A stretch of 32,292 bases of DNA from Phytophthora quininea. Lineage: Eukaryota > Oomycota > Peronosporomycetes > Peronosporales > Peronosporaceae. Each line of letters starts with the position of its first letter. Position 1 is the first letter of the stretch. A model generated the notes under the pieces. The model was not told the origin of the DNA. It saw nothing but the letters and a program-made list of their open reading frames with translations, and did no database searches. Below are positions 18,266 through 27,895 of the stretch, piece by piece. Location of the stretch: assembly GCA_011947345.1 (NCBI GenBank), contig JAAVTG010000705.1:1-32292 (forward strand). Direction: 5' to 3'. A program made the position numbers and the translations under genes.

Positions 18266-20315
18266 ATGGAGCAAAACGTCGACCGAGCCTCCGCCGCCCG
18301 TTCCCGGCCGGACGTCGCTGGGCGGCTGCAGCGCAACAAAGGCCTCTACTTCTTTGTCATAAAGAAGACCATGCACCAGTTCTGCCGGAAAGAAGCTCGG
18401 ACGCTGGCGCGGGATGAAATTCTCCTCGACGTTAACCAGGCCGTCGCCGAAGCCTACCTGCTTGCAAGCTTTTATGTTCTGCGGCAACTTGAGAGCGGCA
18501 AGGCACTGGGAGTTATGGCCAAGGAGTTCTTCCAGACGTGCCTCAGCCTGGTCACCAACCGCGCCAGGACCAAGTTATCCCTGCAGCAGCGATTTCAGCT
18601 GGAGCAAGGTCGTGCTGGCACCCGACAGTCTCCTCGCTCCGAAGAAGCGACCTTTCGGGCATGGATTTCGACCAAAAACTTCTACGGTCAGCCACCAAAC
18701 AAGTTCAACGCAGAGCTGGAGATGGCTGGCTTTGACTTCATGCAGCTACGTCGCGCCACGGCTCCAATCGATGCAACCCATCTCAACCCATGGCTGGCAA
18801 CAGCAGCCACCGCAATGGCGACCAACACTCAGAACAGCGTCGCGGCGAACTTCGCCAAGCGGTTGCGACGGCATGCTCTGGAGACACTGGGGCTCGAGAA
18901 GGAGGAGGCGCACGCCTTGGTCGATGCGATGTTTGCAGCTGACTACACTGGGAACGATTCCGTGGTCCAGAGCCTGCGTGCCAAAACTCCGCGGGCTCCT
19001 AGCGGTAAAATAAGCTGGTAACCGCATGACTTGGTGCCAGTGATGCATGGATTCCTGAAGGAGATTGAGGCTACCAACATTCAGAACGCCGACAACGACG
19101 AAATTGATGAGCTTCGTGTCTACGGGTTGCTGCCGTCCAAAAACGGCTTCGAGGCTTCGTACTTCACCATGAACTCGAGTGCTTTGCGGGGGCTTCTGAA
19201 ACGGAGCCCCCACGTCGACTTGACCATGACGGTGGAGCTTGGCCACGAGACATGGACACTGGGGAGAGCTTGCACTGGAAGAACGAATCTCGGTGGAAAG
19301 AGCTCAGCGACCTGTGGTGGCGTCGTTTCTTCCGAATCGACGCAGTGGAGAAGGAGGAGAAGGGGGCATTCGCGAGGGGATCTCGACGGATGGATACGGC
19401 GTCTCCATCCACATGAGCCGCCCTACCAGAGGAAAGAAGAAACGAGCCAAGAAACGGCGATCGAGCAGCGACGTGGCAGCTGACGCCACTACGTCGGACG
19501 TCCTGGGACCCAGGCTCTCCAAGACACCGAAGGGCAAGCTCACCGACTACGACGTTGTGTGAGGGATTGATTTGGGCCGAACAGACTTCATCACAGCTAC
19601 GAACAACCTTGGGAAGTCAGTGCGCTTTCGCACAACTGCATATCGTAGTCCCAGTGGGTTCATGCGCTCGAACCGCCGCTCCAAGAGCGAGATTGCCAAA
19701 GACACCGAGGTGCGCGACCTCCTTCGAGCCACGCCGACCAAGAAAACGGCGAGCCTATCGGTCTTCATGGAGCACATCAAAAAACATTTCCAGCACGAAC
19801 GCAAGCTACTAACCTTTTTCTACAGGGCGATCTTCAGGAAGTTAAAGTTTCGCAGATACACGCAGAAGACCCGCCAGATCGACCGTGCGATCAACGAGAT
19901 GGCGTCAAACAACAAAAAGACGATCATTGGCCTCGGTGATAGTGGTGCTGCTTGCAACTCCCACATCAAAAACTGTCCGGCCGGCCCCGTCAAAATGTTA
20001 GCCCGCCGTCTTGCGTCTCGATGTGAAGTCGTCGTAGTGGACGAGTTCAGAACCAGCTGTGTGCACTTTGACTGTGCATGCGCGGCGAAGATGACCAACC
20101 AGACCACCAAGCGCGTCTTCTGCAATGAAAAAGAAAAAGTCGTGAAGGTGCACAAGGTGTTGCATTGCTTGACGAAGAATGGAGGTTGCGGCTTGACCGT
20201 CGATCGGGACGTGAATGCGTCGAAAAACATTCTCAGCATCATCCTGCGGCAGCTACGAGGTGACCCGACACGGACAGAAAGACTGAAACGCCAACCACGG
20301 TCGACTCACCAGTGA
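18266..20315 (+). pseudogene. Fanzor (eukaryotic TnpB-like) RNA-guided nuclease gene, broken
   Basis: About 680 residues if read through. Start ATG 18266; the N-terminal helical part (GLYFFVIKKTMHQFCRKEART, LASFYVLRQLE) runs to a TAA at 19019-19021, after which the same frame continues with HDLVPVMHGFLKEIE and the 'GLLPSKNGFEASYFTMNS' region. Two frame changes at GGGG runs (19261-19264, 19376-19379) surround HWKNESRWKELSDLWWRRFF and lead to ISTDGYGVSIHMSRP, the conserved block before the nuclease domain. A TGA at 19560-19562 directly precedes RuvC-I (GIDLGRTDF, Asp at 19569). RuvC-II is VVVVDEFRTS (Glu at 20043). A zinc-ribbon-like region (CVHFDCAC, then HCLTKNGGCG) and RuvC-III VDRDVNASKNI (Asp at 20208) follow. 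All three catalytic acids are present. Fanzors are TnpB relatives that cut DNA with a guide RNA made from the element. The gene lies over the dyad centre of the inverted repeat. Confidence 0.88.
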
Positions 20316-20790
20316 TCCCCGATCCATTTTACCCAGCCGGGCCATCCATCGGGTGGTAACCTAAAGGAAGCAGGTCGTCTCGCAGCGTCGTCTGCAGGCA
20401 TTGCTGGCCGCCGGTCCGACAACTCCACCAAAACAGCAAAGGAAAGTAGTAGGGGCGGCATTAATCAACTAGGCTTTACATCATAAAAAATGTTTGCAAC
20501 GAACACTTCCTGATATGTGCACAGGTGTAGTGGCTGGTTCTTCCAAGCCTTGACCACTGCATCGGGCCACACTGAACGTGAGGCCGAGCTGGCATAGAAG
20601 TTAGAGGACGAGTGACCTTCAGTAGTGAGCTTAGCATATCTACGGCGTGATCAACACTTTAGAAGTTACCTCAAGACTAGCAAGCAATACTACTCAGGTT
20701 ACAGGAAGCGCCAGCTTCCTATCGTGTGTTCCGAGTTATCGAGACCCACTACAACAGGTCCGATCGACAATGTAGGGCGTTACAATGAAT
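20316..20790. other. right flank of the Fanzor gene
   Basis: 475 bases with no open frame of note. Just after the Fanzor stop, a block with CCCAGCCGGG and ACCC...GGGT pairings (about 20330-20357) could fold, and in TnpB/Fanzor elements the guide RNA comes from this 3' side. I could not identify an element end or a terminal repeat. Confidence 0.3.
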
Positions 20791-22188
20791 CTAGTCACCA
20801 TATTCGTGGGTGCTGGCGGGATAATTGTTGCACAAGTACTCGAACACTTTGTAGTGGCCGTTCTGCATGGCGATACTGATGCTACTGCCAATTCGTTGGA
20901 TTTTCACTTCACGGTGGAGATATCGCACCATCTCGAAGTGGCCATTGGCAGCAGCACCAGCCATCGCCCACTCTGAACACCCTTCACGGCGATATGAGTG
21001 TAAGAACTCGATAACCTGCATGCGATTAAATTGCGCCGCAGCGTCCATGGCTGTCGTGGTGCATCCTTCGATACGATGACGGTGCAAGAATTCGACCACC
21101 TTCAAATGTCCATTGCGAGCTGCACCGTCCATCGCGCTGGTCGTGCAGCCTTCGGATCGATTTTCGTGGAGGAATTTAACGACTTCGAGGTGGCCGTTGC
21201 GCGCTGCCATATCCATCGCTCGAGCTGTACAACCTTCCGAGCGGTTGCCGTGCAGGAACCGCACAATGTCGAGGCTGCCTCGTTCTGCTGCGAGGTTCAT
21301 TGCTCCGGTTGTAAACCCAATTTTGATCTCGTGGTGCAGACATTTAAGCAGTTCAACGTTCCCTGCTGCAGAGGAATTCATTGCCTTGGATGACAGCGAC
21401 GCGCACGCTTCTGGTCGATTTCGAAGCAACCACCGGACAACTCGCAATTTCCCCGAATAAATGGCGGCGTTCAGTAAATGTGGGTCCCAAATTCTGCTCG
21501 GACTGTCTTCAGGGTATCGGTCCAGAAACTCCAACACGTCGACACGGTCGGCCACGACTGCGAAGCGTCTTATGTCGCCGAAGTTTAACGTCGGGTCTCG
21601 TCGGTAGTGCGGGTATTGTTGAAGTAACTGCAGCATACGGAACACCCTGCTGTTGTTCTTGCAAATGGCGAGTTTCGGCAGCATCCCGACTTGAGGGTGC
21701 TCGTCCTGCGGTGCTATGACGTTAAACCAGTCGTCCAGATTGGCCTGCTTGAAGTCCAGCACTAACATCGGAAGTCCTCGCTTGAAAGTCATGATGTGAC
21801 GGAATAGTTCCTCGTTGCGGATCACTTGAGCCCCCGCTTCCGCTGCTGCTGGTGTCTGCCTCGTCCGAGCATTTCCTTTGTCTTTATTGACCATTCTAGC
21901 AGTCACTTTGGCATCACTGAGAAGTAGTCGCCAGCAGTGGAAAATCAGCCACAGCAACGCTGACAGAACCCACACCCGGCCTTGGATTTCTACGAGCCAA
22001 ATCCACAACAAAGCGGCTCCGGCCAACAGCAAGATCGCATGAAGCAATGTATTGCGAGTCGACCGCATGGTAAGAATGATCCTCTTCGGAAGATGGTCGA
22101 GGGGTTGCGAAAACGACTTGGTATTTCTGTCGATTTTAGGGAAGACGTTACGATTCTGCAGTTGGCCACGATCGCGATTGCGAAACAT
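20791..22188 (-). CDS. membrane-anchored ankyrin-type repeat protein
   Basis: 465 residues, intact, stop TAG at 20791. An ATG at 22188 or a second at 22068 (residue 41) could start it; the second gives a protein beginning RSTRNTLLHAILLLAGAALL, directly before two hydrophobic segments (about residues 48-67 and 72-90), and may be the true start. A charged linker follows, then a head region and the repeats. The repeats include GKLRVVRWLLRNRPEACAS, GSLDIVRFLHGNRSEGCT, NGHLEVVKFLHENRSEGCT, NGHLKVVEFLHRHRIEGCT and two more at a spacing of 28 residues. Unlike the other ankyrin genes here it has no frame break and carries membrane segments instead of the shared head. It lies in the spacer, outside the duplicated arms. 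It is probably a protein-binding scaffold; the partner is unknown. Confidence 0.85.
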   Translation of the reverse strand: MFRNRDRGQLQNRNVFPKIDRNTKSFSQPLDHLPKRIILTMRSTRNTLLHAILLLAGAALLWIWLVEIQGRVWVLSALLWLIFHCWRLLLSDAKVTARMVNKDKGNARTRQTPAAAEAGAQVIRNEELFRHIMTFKRGLPMLVLDFKQANLDDWFNVIAPQDEHPQVGMLPKLAICKNNSRVFRMLQLLQQYPHYRRDPTLNFGDIRRFAVVADRVDVLEFLDRYPEDSPSRIWDPHLLNAAIYSGKLRVVRWLLRNRPEACASLSSKAMNSSAAGNVELLKCLHHEIKIGFTTGAMNLAAERGSLDIVRFLHGNRSEGCTARAMDMAARNGHLEVVKFLHENRSEGCTTSAMDGAARNGHLKVVEFLHRHRIEGCTTTAMDAAAQFNRMQVIEFLHSYRREGCSEWAMAGAAANGHFEMVRYLHREVKIQRIGSSISIAMQNGHYKVFEYLCNNYPASTHEYGD

Positions 22189-22387
22189 TTGCAGCTCACA
22201 AATGGGTATTCCATTGAAGGTTGGTTGCTAGAAGACTTTTACATAAGTTCACTTCTATCTGCACCGAACGCCCCACCGATCGTGTTGGGGACTTGCAAGT
22301 ACTTTAATCTATTGAATGCCGATCCCGTCAAAGCTCCGGAGGATAGAACAACATGGAGCCAAATTCATGCAACACTTTGCGGCGCAT

Positions 22388-23337
22388 AGAGATGGGATTC
22401 CATTTACATCGAACCTGATCGCACTACGCCAAGTGATCGACGAAGAGTTTGGAGACGTCGCCACGTATACGAACAAAACTGCGAGCATCAGTACACTGTG
22501 GCTCCGAGCTCTCAGATCGCTATCGAAGTCATCGCCAAATGCTGCTGCAACTTTCCACTCGGACGTCTGGCAACAGCGTCAAATGAACATACAAGTCGCA
22601 TCGTTCACCCAACTTCGCCATGATTCCGTGCTCTACGCTAAGCAGAGCTATACGTGTGGCACTAGATGCGAATACCCGGACGGCATAGTGGACCCTTACC
22701 CGATTTTCTGGCGGTGCATGCGAGAGATGGCCGGACGAATGAAGGACATTACGCAGAACGTATTGGTCGACCTCTCGGAGCAGAGGGCATCCTACGCTTT
22801 TCAAAGAGCGGCTACAGTGTTTGAGACCTTTGCGTTGACGATGCAGTCGCTGGAAGATATTGCTGTGTGCAAGCTACGAAAGAGAAGCTGAACGACGATC
22901 ACGTGAGATTCTTGAAATCCGTGATGGAGGAGAGCTTTGGCAGTGGCGCGTCACAGTATCGAGGATGGTACCCAGCGCTGTTCTACGATTCCCCGCAGGA
23001 CTCAGGCAAGCGTGACGTATTGGTAGTCGATGTACATACGGACGTTCCCTTGATCGAGCATGGTGATTCTGGTTGTGTGCTGCATCTCGGTGTTGGCGAC
23101 CCTCTTGTGGGATTTTTCGTCGTCGACAACACCATGTACGCTGGGCCAATGTTCAGCAGTTACGAGTTCCAGACTCCGATAGACGAGCGTTTGAATGATG
23201 CTGAATTTGAGGAAAAGCTCCTCACGATGCATTCTCCGCAATGGGCTCAAGACTCGTATTTGTGCGTCGAAAGTCACGAAGAAGTGTCGTCCCACAACGC
23301 GCAGTGGTCCCGCGAGCCACGCCTTCGTAAACATTGA
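22388..23337 (+). pseudogene. DUF3160-like gene, truncated (right) copy
   Basis: Holds only the C-terminal part found in the left copy: from HRDGIPFTSNLIALRQVIDE through the LRHDSVLYAKQ and CEYPDGIVDPYPIFW motifs to residue block ALTMQSLEDIAV. After a one-base frame change at an AAA run near 22880 come the SVMEESFGSGASQYRGWYPA, VVDVHTDVPL and YEFQTP motifs, to the stop at 23337. Sequence before 22380 does not match the left copy, so the N-terminal two thirds are missing. The right and left copies share the same frame break. Confidence 0.75.
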
Positions 23338-23420
23338 TCACGAGTGGAATAGGACAGCTACATTTTTGGGTGAGTATCCCAGGAGCGGGTTCAGGCTGGG
23401 TTGTGCTGTCTTCGACCGAC

Positions 23421-23462
23421 GTCGAAGTAGCAACGAAAGGCGTCGAAGTAGCAACGAAAGGC
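23421..23462. repeat. 21-bp tandem repeat, two copies, right arm
   Basis: GTCGAAGTAGCAACGAAAGGC twice, exact; mirror of 15964-16005. Confidence 0.85.
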
Positions 23463-23512
23463 CCCACTTCCGTTTCAGCGCTCAAGAGCACAAGTGCCTG
23501 GACACTGAAGCC

Positions 23513-24948
23513 ATGGTGACCTCTACGAGTCTTCACCGAGACCATGACTTGTACTTCATGTCGAAGGCACTAGACGACACTTTACGAGAAAGTTTGCAAG
23601 AGTTGCTCTGCGTTCGTGTGGTGTGTCTTCATGGTCCTGACGTGCTGCGACTGCCTCATATCCTCACAAAGATACAGGACTTTCTGGACTGGTCCTCGCA
23701 GTGGACAATCACGAAGGCCTGTAGTTCAAATCTGCTGTATTTGACCCGCCGACTCATTGCCCAGGACATGCTGGAGCCTGGTGATAGCGGCAAACGAGAT
23801 GCGGGCTATCGACAGTGGCAGTTTTCTCGAGGAATGACCAAAGCAGTGACGTTCGGGAATTTGGAACTGGTGAAGTTGCTGTCGACGTTCTTCACGGGGT
23901 GTGCCATACCAGCGGGAATTGTCGACCACGCAGCAAACCTTGGTCAGCTGGAGACTTTGCAGTGGCTGGTCGCTCACCGCGGCGACATGTTGTGGAGCTC
24001 CGCAGCAGTGACAGCAGCAATCGAAGGAGGTCACTTGGAAATGGCAAAATGGCTGGAGCGAATGACACCAGGGGTTGTATCAATAACGACGATGTTCGAA
24101 GTGCTGGGATTACTGGGAATCTGGAGCTACTAAAGTGGGTCTGCAGTCGCTCCAAGGACAACAATCCCTGGGTGGCTGTGCAAAATGCTGCTAACCAAGA
24201 ACATCTCGACATGGTGACGTGGATCAGAGAGCAAGACGGATACGATCTACTTGGCGAGTCATGTTTGTTCGCCAGCAATAAAATGCTCGACATTACCAAG
24301 TTGGATGAAAACGTGGAGGAGGATCCTGGCTTCGCTATCGATGCTGCAGCGAGCGGTGGGTTGCTCGATGTCGTAAAGGGGCTGCATGGAAACTCTTCGG
24401 GCGGATGTACAGTCGACGCGATCGATAAGGCCGCCGAACATGGCCACCTAGACGTTGTGAAATGGCTGAGCGGGAACAGAACCGAGGGCTGCACAACGAA
24501 GGCGATGGACCTGGCTGCTGCAAATGGACATTTGGACGTCATCATCTGGCTCCACTTCAGTCGTCTCGAAGGTTGTACGGTGGATGCAGTGAACAAGGCT
24601 GCGGGGAATGGACACTTGGCCGTGGTCAAGTGGCTCCTTGCCAATCGACCAGAAGGTTGCGCTACTGCCGCAATGGAGAATGCGGCGATGCAAGGACAGT
24701 TAGACGTGGTTCGCTGGCTGCATCATCACCGCCGCGAAGATTGCAGCAGTCGAGCGATCCATGCTGCAGTGCTGCACAGACATTTCGACGTTGCTTGGTT
24801 TCTCCATCAGACAGACAGCAGATGCGATATCGCTTCTGTCTTGAGGTACTGCCCCGAGACCGAACGGCGATGGGAGTTTGTCGATTGGATGTACATGCAC
24901 CACCCTGGTGAGCTTCAAGAGGTGTGGGCGAGTATTTTCGCATTGTAG
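23513..24948 (+). pseudogene. ankyrin-type repeat protein, right copy (one frame change)
   Basis: Same gene as 14478-15913: ATG 23513, family head, ankyrin-like units, one frame change at GGG 24106-24108, then 28-residue units and the ERRWEFVDWMYMHH ending, stop at 24948. Against the left copy, I-to-M and S-to-T changes cluster within about 40 bases near 23990-24020 (HRGDMLWSSAAVT here, HRGDILWSSAAVS there), while the rest is almost unchanged. It is not clear whether either copy is expressed as a whole protein. Confidence 0.8.
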
Positions 24949-25157
24949 TGTCAGGCGACAGCGGCACCAACGCACCTCCGGCAACCACTTTCTACGCTAC
25001 TTCTACGCGCTGGCGCCGAAAATGGCAGAATCAAACCGTAGACGGTTATTTCGACAAGGTGATCGTGCCGTTGAACTTGATCACAGTCCTAAGTATATTG
25101 GTGATTCACATAAGCACCGAGGCTGGCGAAGCAAGCGACCTAGGAGAATTGACACTC

Positions 25158-25165
25158 TTCAATTT
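25158..25165 (+). promoter_or_regulatory. initiator-like sequence of the CAP gene, right copy
   Basis: TTCAATTT fits the short initiator form YTCANTYY and lies about 30 bases before the ATG at 25194. A mirror copy is at 14261-14268. The match is short. Confidence 0.35.
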
Positions 25166-25193
25166 GCAGCCCCACAAAGCAGTCCAAGCAACG

Positions 25194-25832
25194 ATGGTGT
25201 CTCTCACTCAAGCGTCTCTGATGGGCTTTCTCGCCATTTTGACCGGAAGTTCGAGCGCCGCTGAAAACCTCCGCTACGAACCGCGGCAGCTTGTGTCAAC
25301 TTACTCAGCGCCGAGCCAATACGTCTACAGCATGCTGAGCCGAGTCAACAGCGAGCGTGCTGCCAGGGGATTGCCAGCGCTGTGTTTGAGTTCCCAGTTA
25401 ATGGCCGCAGCGACGCGACAGTCAAACGACATGGCGTTCAACAACTTTATGAGCCACACAGGGTCGGACGGATCGACGATGGCTTCTCGAATTACAGCCA
25501 CCGGCTACAAGTGGAACGCGCTGGGCGAGAACATCGCTGGCGGCCAGAAAGACGTCGCTGCCGTGATGGTGTCGTGGATGAACTCGAGCGGCCATCGCGC
25601 CAACATTCTCGGCAACTACACCATGTTCGGCACGGCGTATGCGTACAACGAGGGCAGCACTTACAAGCACTACTGGACGCAGGACTTTGGCAAGAGCTCG
25701 AGTGAGTCGTGCAACTACGAAAGTGCCGAGGTGCCAGCGGAGGTGCCTGAAGCGATTGACGTCGCGTTGGCCATCAACTCGACGGATTCTGCCGTGGCTG
25801 TTGATACTACCCCGTACAAGGCTGCTGTGTAG
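25194..25832 (+). CDS. secreted CAP/SCP (PR-1-like) protein, right copy
   Basis: 212 residues, intact, same as 13594-14232 except a G for R in the SDGSTMAS stretch. Signal peptide, CAP domain with SHTGSDGS, GENIAGG, GHRANILGNY and HYWTQDFGK, and the acidic/threonine-rich tail are all present. It overlaps no other gene and starts 245 bases after the ankyrin gene on the same strand. This is the only arm gene that is clearly intact in both arms, so the locus has two working copies if the duplication is real. Confidence 0.92.
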   Translation: MVSLTQASLMGFLAILTGSSSAAENLRYEPRQLVSTYSAPSQYVYSMLSRVNSERAARGLPALCLSSQLMAAATRQSNDMAFNNFMSHTGSDGSTMASRITATGYKWNALGENIAGGQKDVAAVMVSWMNSSGHRANILGNYTMFGTAYAYNEGSTYKHYWTQDFGKSSSESCNYESAEVPAEVPEAIDVALAINSTDSAVAVDTTPYKAAV

Positions 25833-26407
25833 TGCGGTAATGTCTAAACGCCTCGATGAAAGACAGCAATATTAACAAAATGCATCCTTTCGCAAGCAGT
25901 CAAGCGTATTCCGCCTCTAATTGAGATTGTCCGGGGCGAATGCTTGTCCACGGGCCATCGCCGATATCATTGCTGCAGCTGTTGTGCAGCAAATACTTGC
26001 ATTTGGGTCTATTAGGGAGGGGCCGTGTGTGTGTCGAGCGAGCGCCAAGATCACTTCAACGTTATCGAATCTTCGATCGTCGTCCAGCGGAATTTTGCGC
26101 CGCATACTTTTCTCCAGTCAATTTTGTGTCTGTCCAAATTCTCGAAAAGGGTAGAACCTTCCTTTCAGGTACATCTGAACCACGGCAAGTGGCAGCTTCC
26201 ACAAGGATGGTGTTATTCCCGTATAGTCAAGGTGACAATCAAGTTTATTCAAGTACGAGCCATGGCAGTCTCGACCACCGCAGTCGCTAGAGTCGCTTGA
26301 TTTCGAGGTCGTTCTAGAAGTCTGCCCAAATTCTGAGACACGACTCAAAAGTTTTGCCGTCGACGTTGAAGCAGTCGGATCACGATCTTCTGTCAGTCGG
26401 TCATCGA
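25833..26407. other. intergenic region, right copy
   Basis: Mirror of 13020-13593. Nothing beyond short open frames. A one-base difference in a G run near 26020-26024 separates the arms. The TTCTAGAA dyad is at about 26312-26319. Confidence 0.4.
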
Positions 26408-26423
26408 GCTCATTTCCAAACTT
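26408..26423 (+). promoter_or_regulatory. oomycete initiator, MLF1-like gene, right copy
   Basis: GCTCATTTCCAAACTT, 52-67 bases before the ATG at 26475; mirror of 13004-13019. Confidence 0.6.
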
Positions 26424-26474
26424 GCCATCTACTACACAAGCTACACGTCTACAAGCCAACTACTTCACGCAACC

Positions 26475-27295
26475 ATGTTCAGCTCGTGGGATCTCGTCCG
26501 ACCGACCTTCTGGTACCCCATGTCGTCGCTGGAGCAGTCCATGATGGAGCTCGAGCACATGGGCGACCTCATGATGCGCTCGCGCTTCCCGTTCGACCTG
26601 CGCAGCGAGATGCTGGCAGCACCCAGCAACGTGGACGATGATGACTTCTTCCGCGACCTGCCGGTGCTGGCTCGCGAGCAGAGACCGCAGACGAAGCAGC
26701 GTCAAGTCCACGACGACGACAATGACGCCGAGATGGAACCTGCCACCAACGAGTCTGTTGAGGCTGAAGCTGTCCCCGATAACGACCGCAATAAGACCAC
26801 TACCAAGAGTAGCAAGACTGGGGCTGGCAAGACCACGTTTCATGACAAGGCCAAGTCAGTCAAGAAGAGCAACAGCGGCAGCCCTAAGGTGACCGCTGAT
26901 GGCAGCCACACCCAGAGCCAACACCGCCGCGCCTTCTCGTCCTACTCGTTCAGCGACTCATCCATCGTGGACGATAAAGGCCGACGTGTCACCAGCACGC
27001 GTCGTCGCTACGAAGACTCGACTGGCCGCCTGAAAGCCGTGCACGAGCGTCAGGTGGAGGACAAAAAGCTGCGCACGACGTGGAACCGCCTGAGCGCGGA
27101 CGACGAGGGCCAGCACGAGTCGGTGTGCTCGAGTGGCACCCCGAAGAGTTCGAGGCGCTGTGGCAGCAGACGCCGTTCGGAGAGGCCCAGAAGAAGACCA
27201 TTAAGCAGAAGGAAGAGGAGCAGCAGCCGAAGCAGAATGAGAAGAAGAAGCTAACAGAGCAGCAGTCGACGGAGGACACGTCTATGGAGGAGTAA
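26475..27295 (+). CDS. MLF1-like protein, right copy (frame change near the end)
   Basis: Mirror of 12132-12952, with a few residue differences (S for R at residue 3, S for N in DGSHTQ, and W for R in the overlapping frame). The MLF-like core lies at about 26930-27120. A CCCC run at 27139-27142 is the place where the frame passes from CSSGTP to EEFEALWQQTPFGEAQ; read literally, the first frame runs on to 27254 through an arginine/serine-rich stretch that looks spurious. The tail to 27295 is lysine/glutamine/glutamate-rich. Both copies carry the same run length. Confidence 0.55.
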
Positions 27296-27438
27296 GATCG
27301 ATCGATCACAGCGGTCGAGCGCAGGATGGAGTGGGTTTGATCTATTGTTGCTATGCTTAACTGGCGTCTGACTGAGTTTGACAAGCTCAATAACTAATAC
27401 ATTTTATTCCAATCTTATCTCATTACAATTTACAATCC

Positions 27439-27461
27439 AAATCTGCAGCGGTTGCAGATTT
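27439..27461. repeat. perfect 9-bp hairpin after the MLF1-like gene, right copy
   Basis: Mirror of 11966-11988. Confidence 0.7.
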
Positions 27462-27761
27462 GCTCCAACATTCAATGCTGTCGACTGTGCTGCGCCGCTC
27501 GGACAGGGGAGGTGCTTCAGCTTGCTTTCGATGGTTGTCGCGCGTCAAGCTTCCGTGGGGAAGGGAAGGTGCGGACGTCCCAGAACTAGAGAATGGAATC
27601 GCAGGCGACACGGACACAAGCAGCGGCGATAGACTGCGGGGCTGAGAGATCAAGGCTTCAACTGCGCTATAAGTCTACAGGGAGATGAAGGGGGCACGGC
27701 AGTACTCCGAAGCTGTGTCGTTCCCGTGGGGGACGCTCACTGGCCTCAGGAACTCTGGGGC

Positions 27762-27781
27762 TACCGACTGGGGTCGGTAGT
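27762..27781. repeat. perfect 8-bp hairpin, right copy
   Basis: Mirror of 11646-11665. The surrounding 27296-27895 holds no recognised gene. Confidence 0.7.
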
Positions 27782-27895
27782 CAACAAAGTTCGCTGCAAG
27801 CTAAAGCAAATGATGTCTCCATTCAGTTGGCGGGGGCTTTAGAAAGCTCGACTTGGTCGAAGACGCCCTGGGCTTTCGGTAAAGGGAGCGCATCA

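Noticed and set aside
19003..19043. A GT...AG stretch that would remove the TAA in the Fanzor gene as an intron
   Set aside because: It would be about 40 bases, too short for usual oomycete introns, and it would remove a conserved HDLVPVM-type segment.
21982..22389. Plus-strand frame of 135 codons
   Set aside because: Most of it is antisense to the N-terminal part of the ankyrin gene at 20791-22188; the last 60 codons match nothing I know and do not resemble the missing DUF3160 part.
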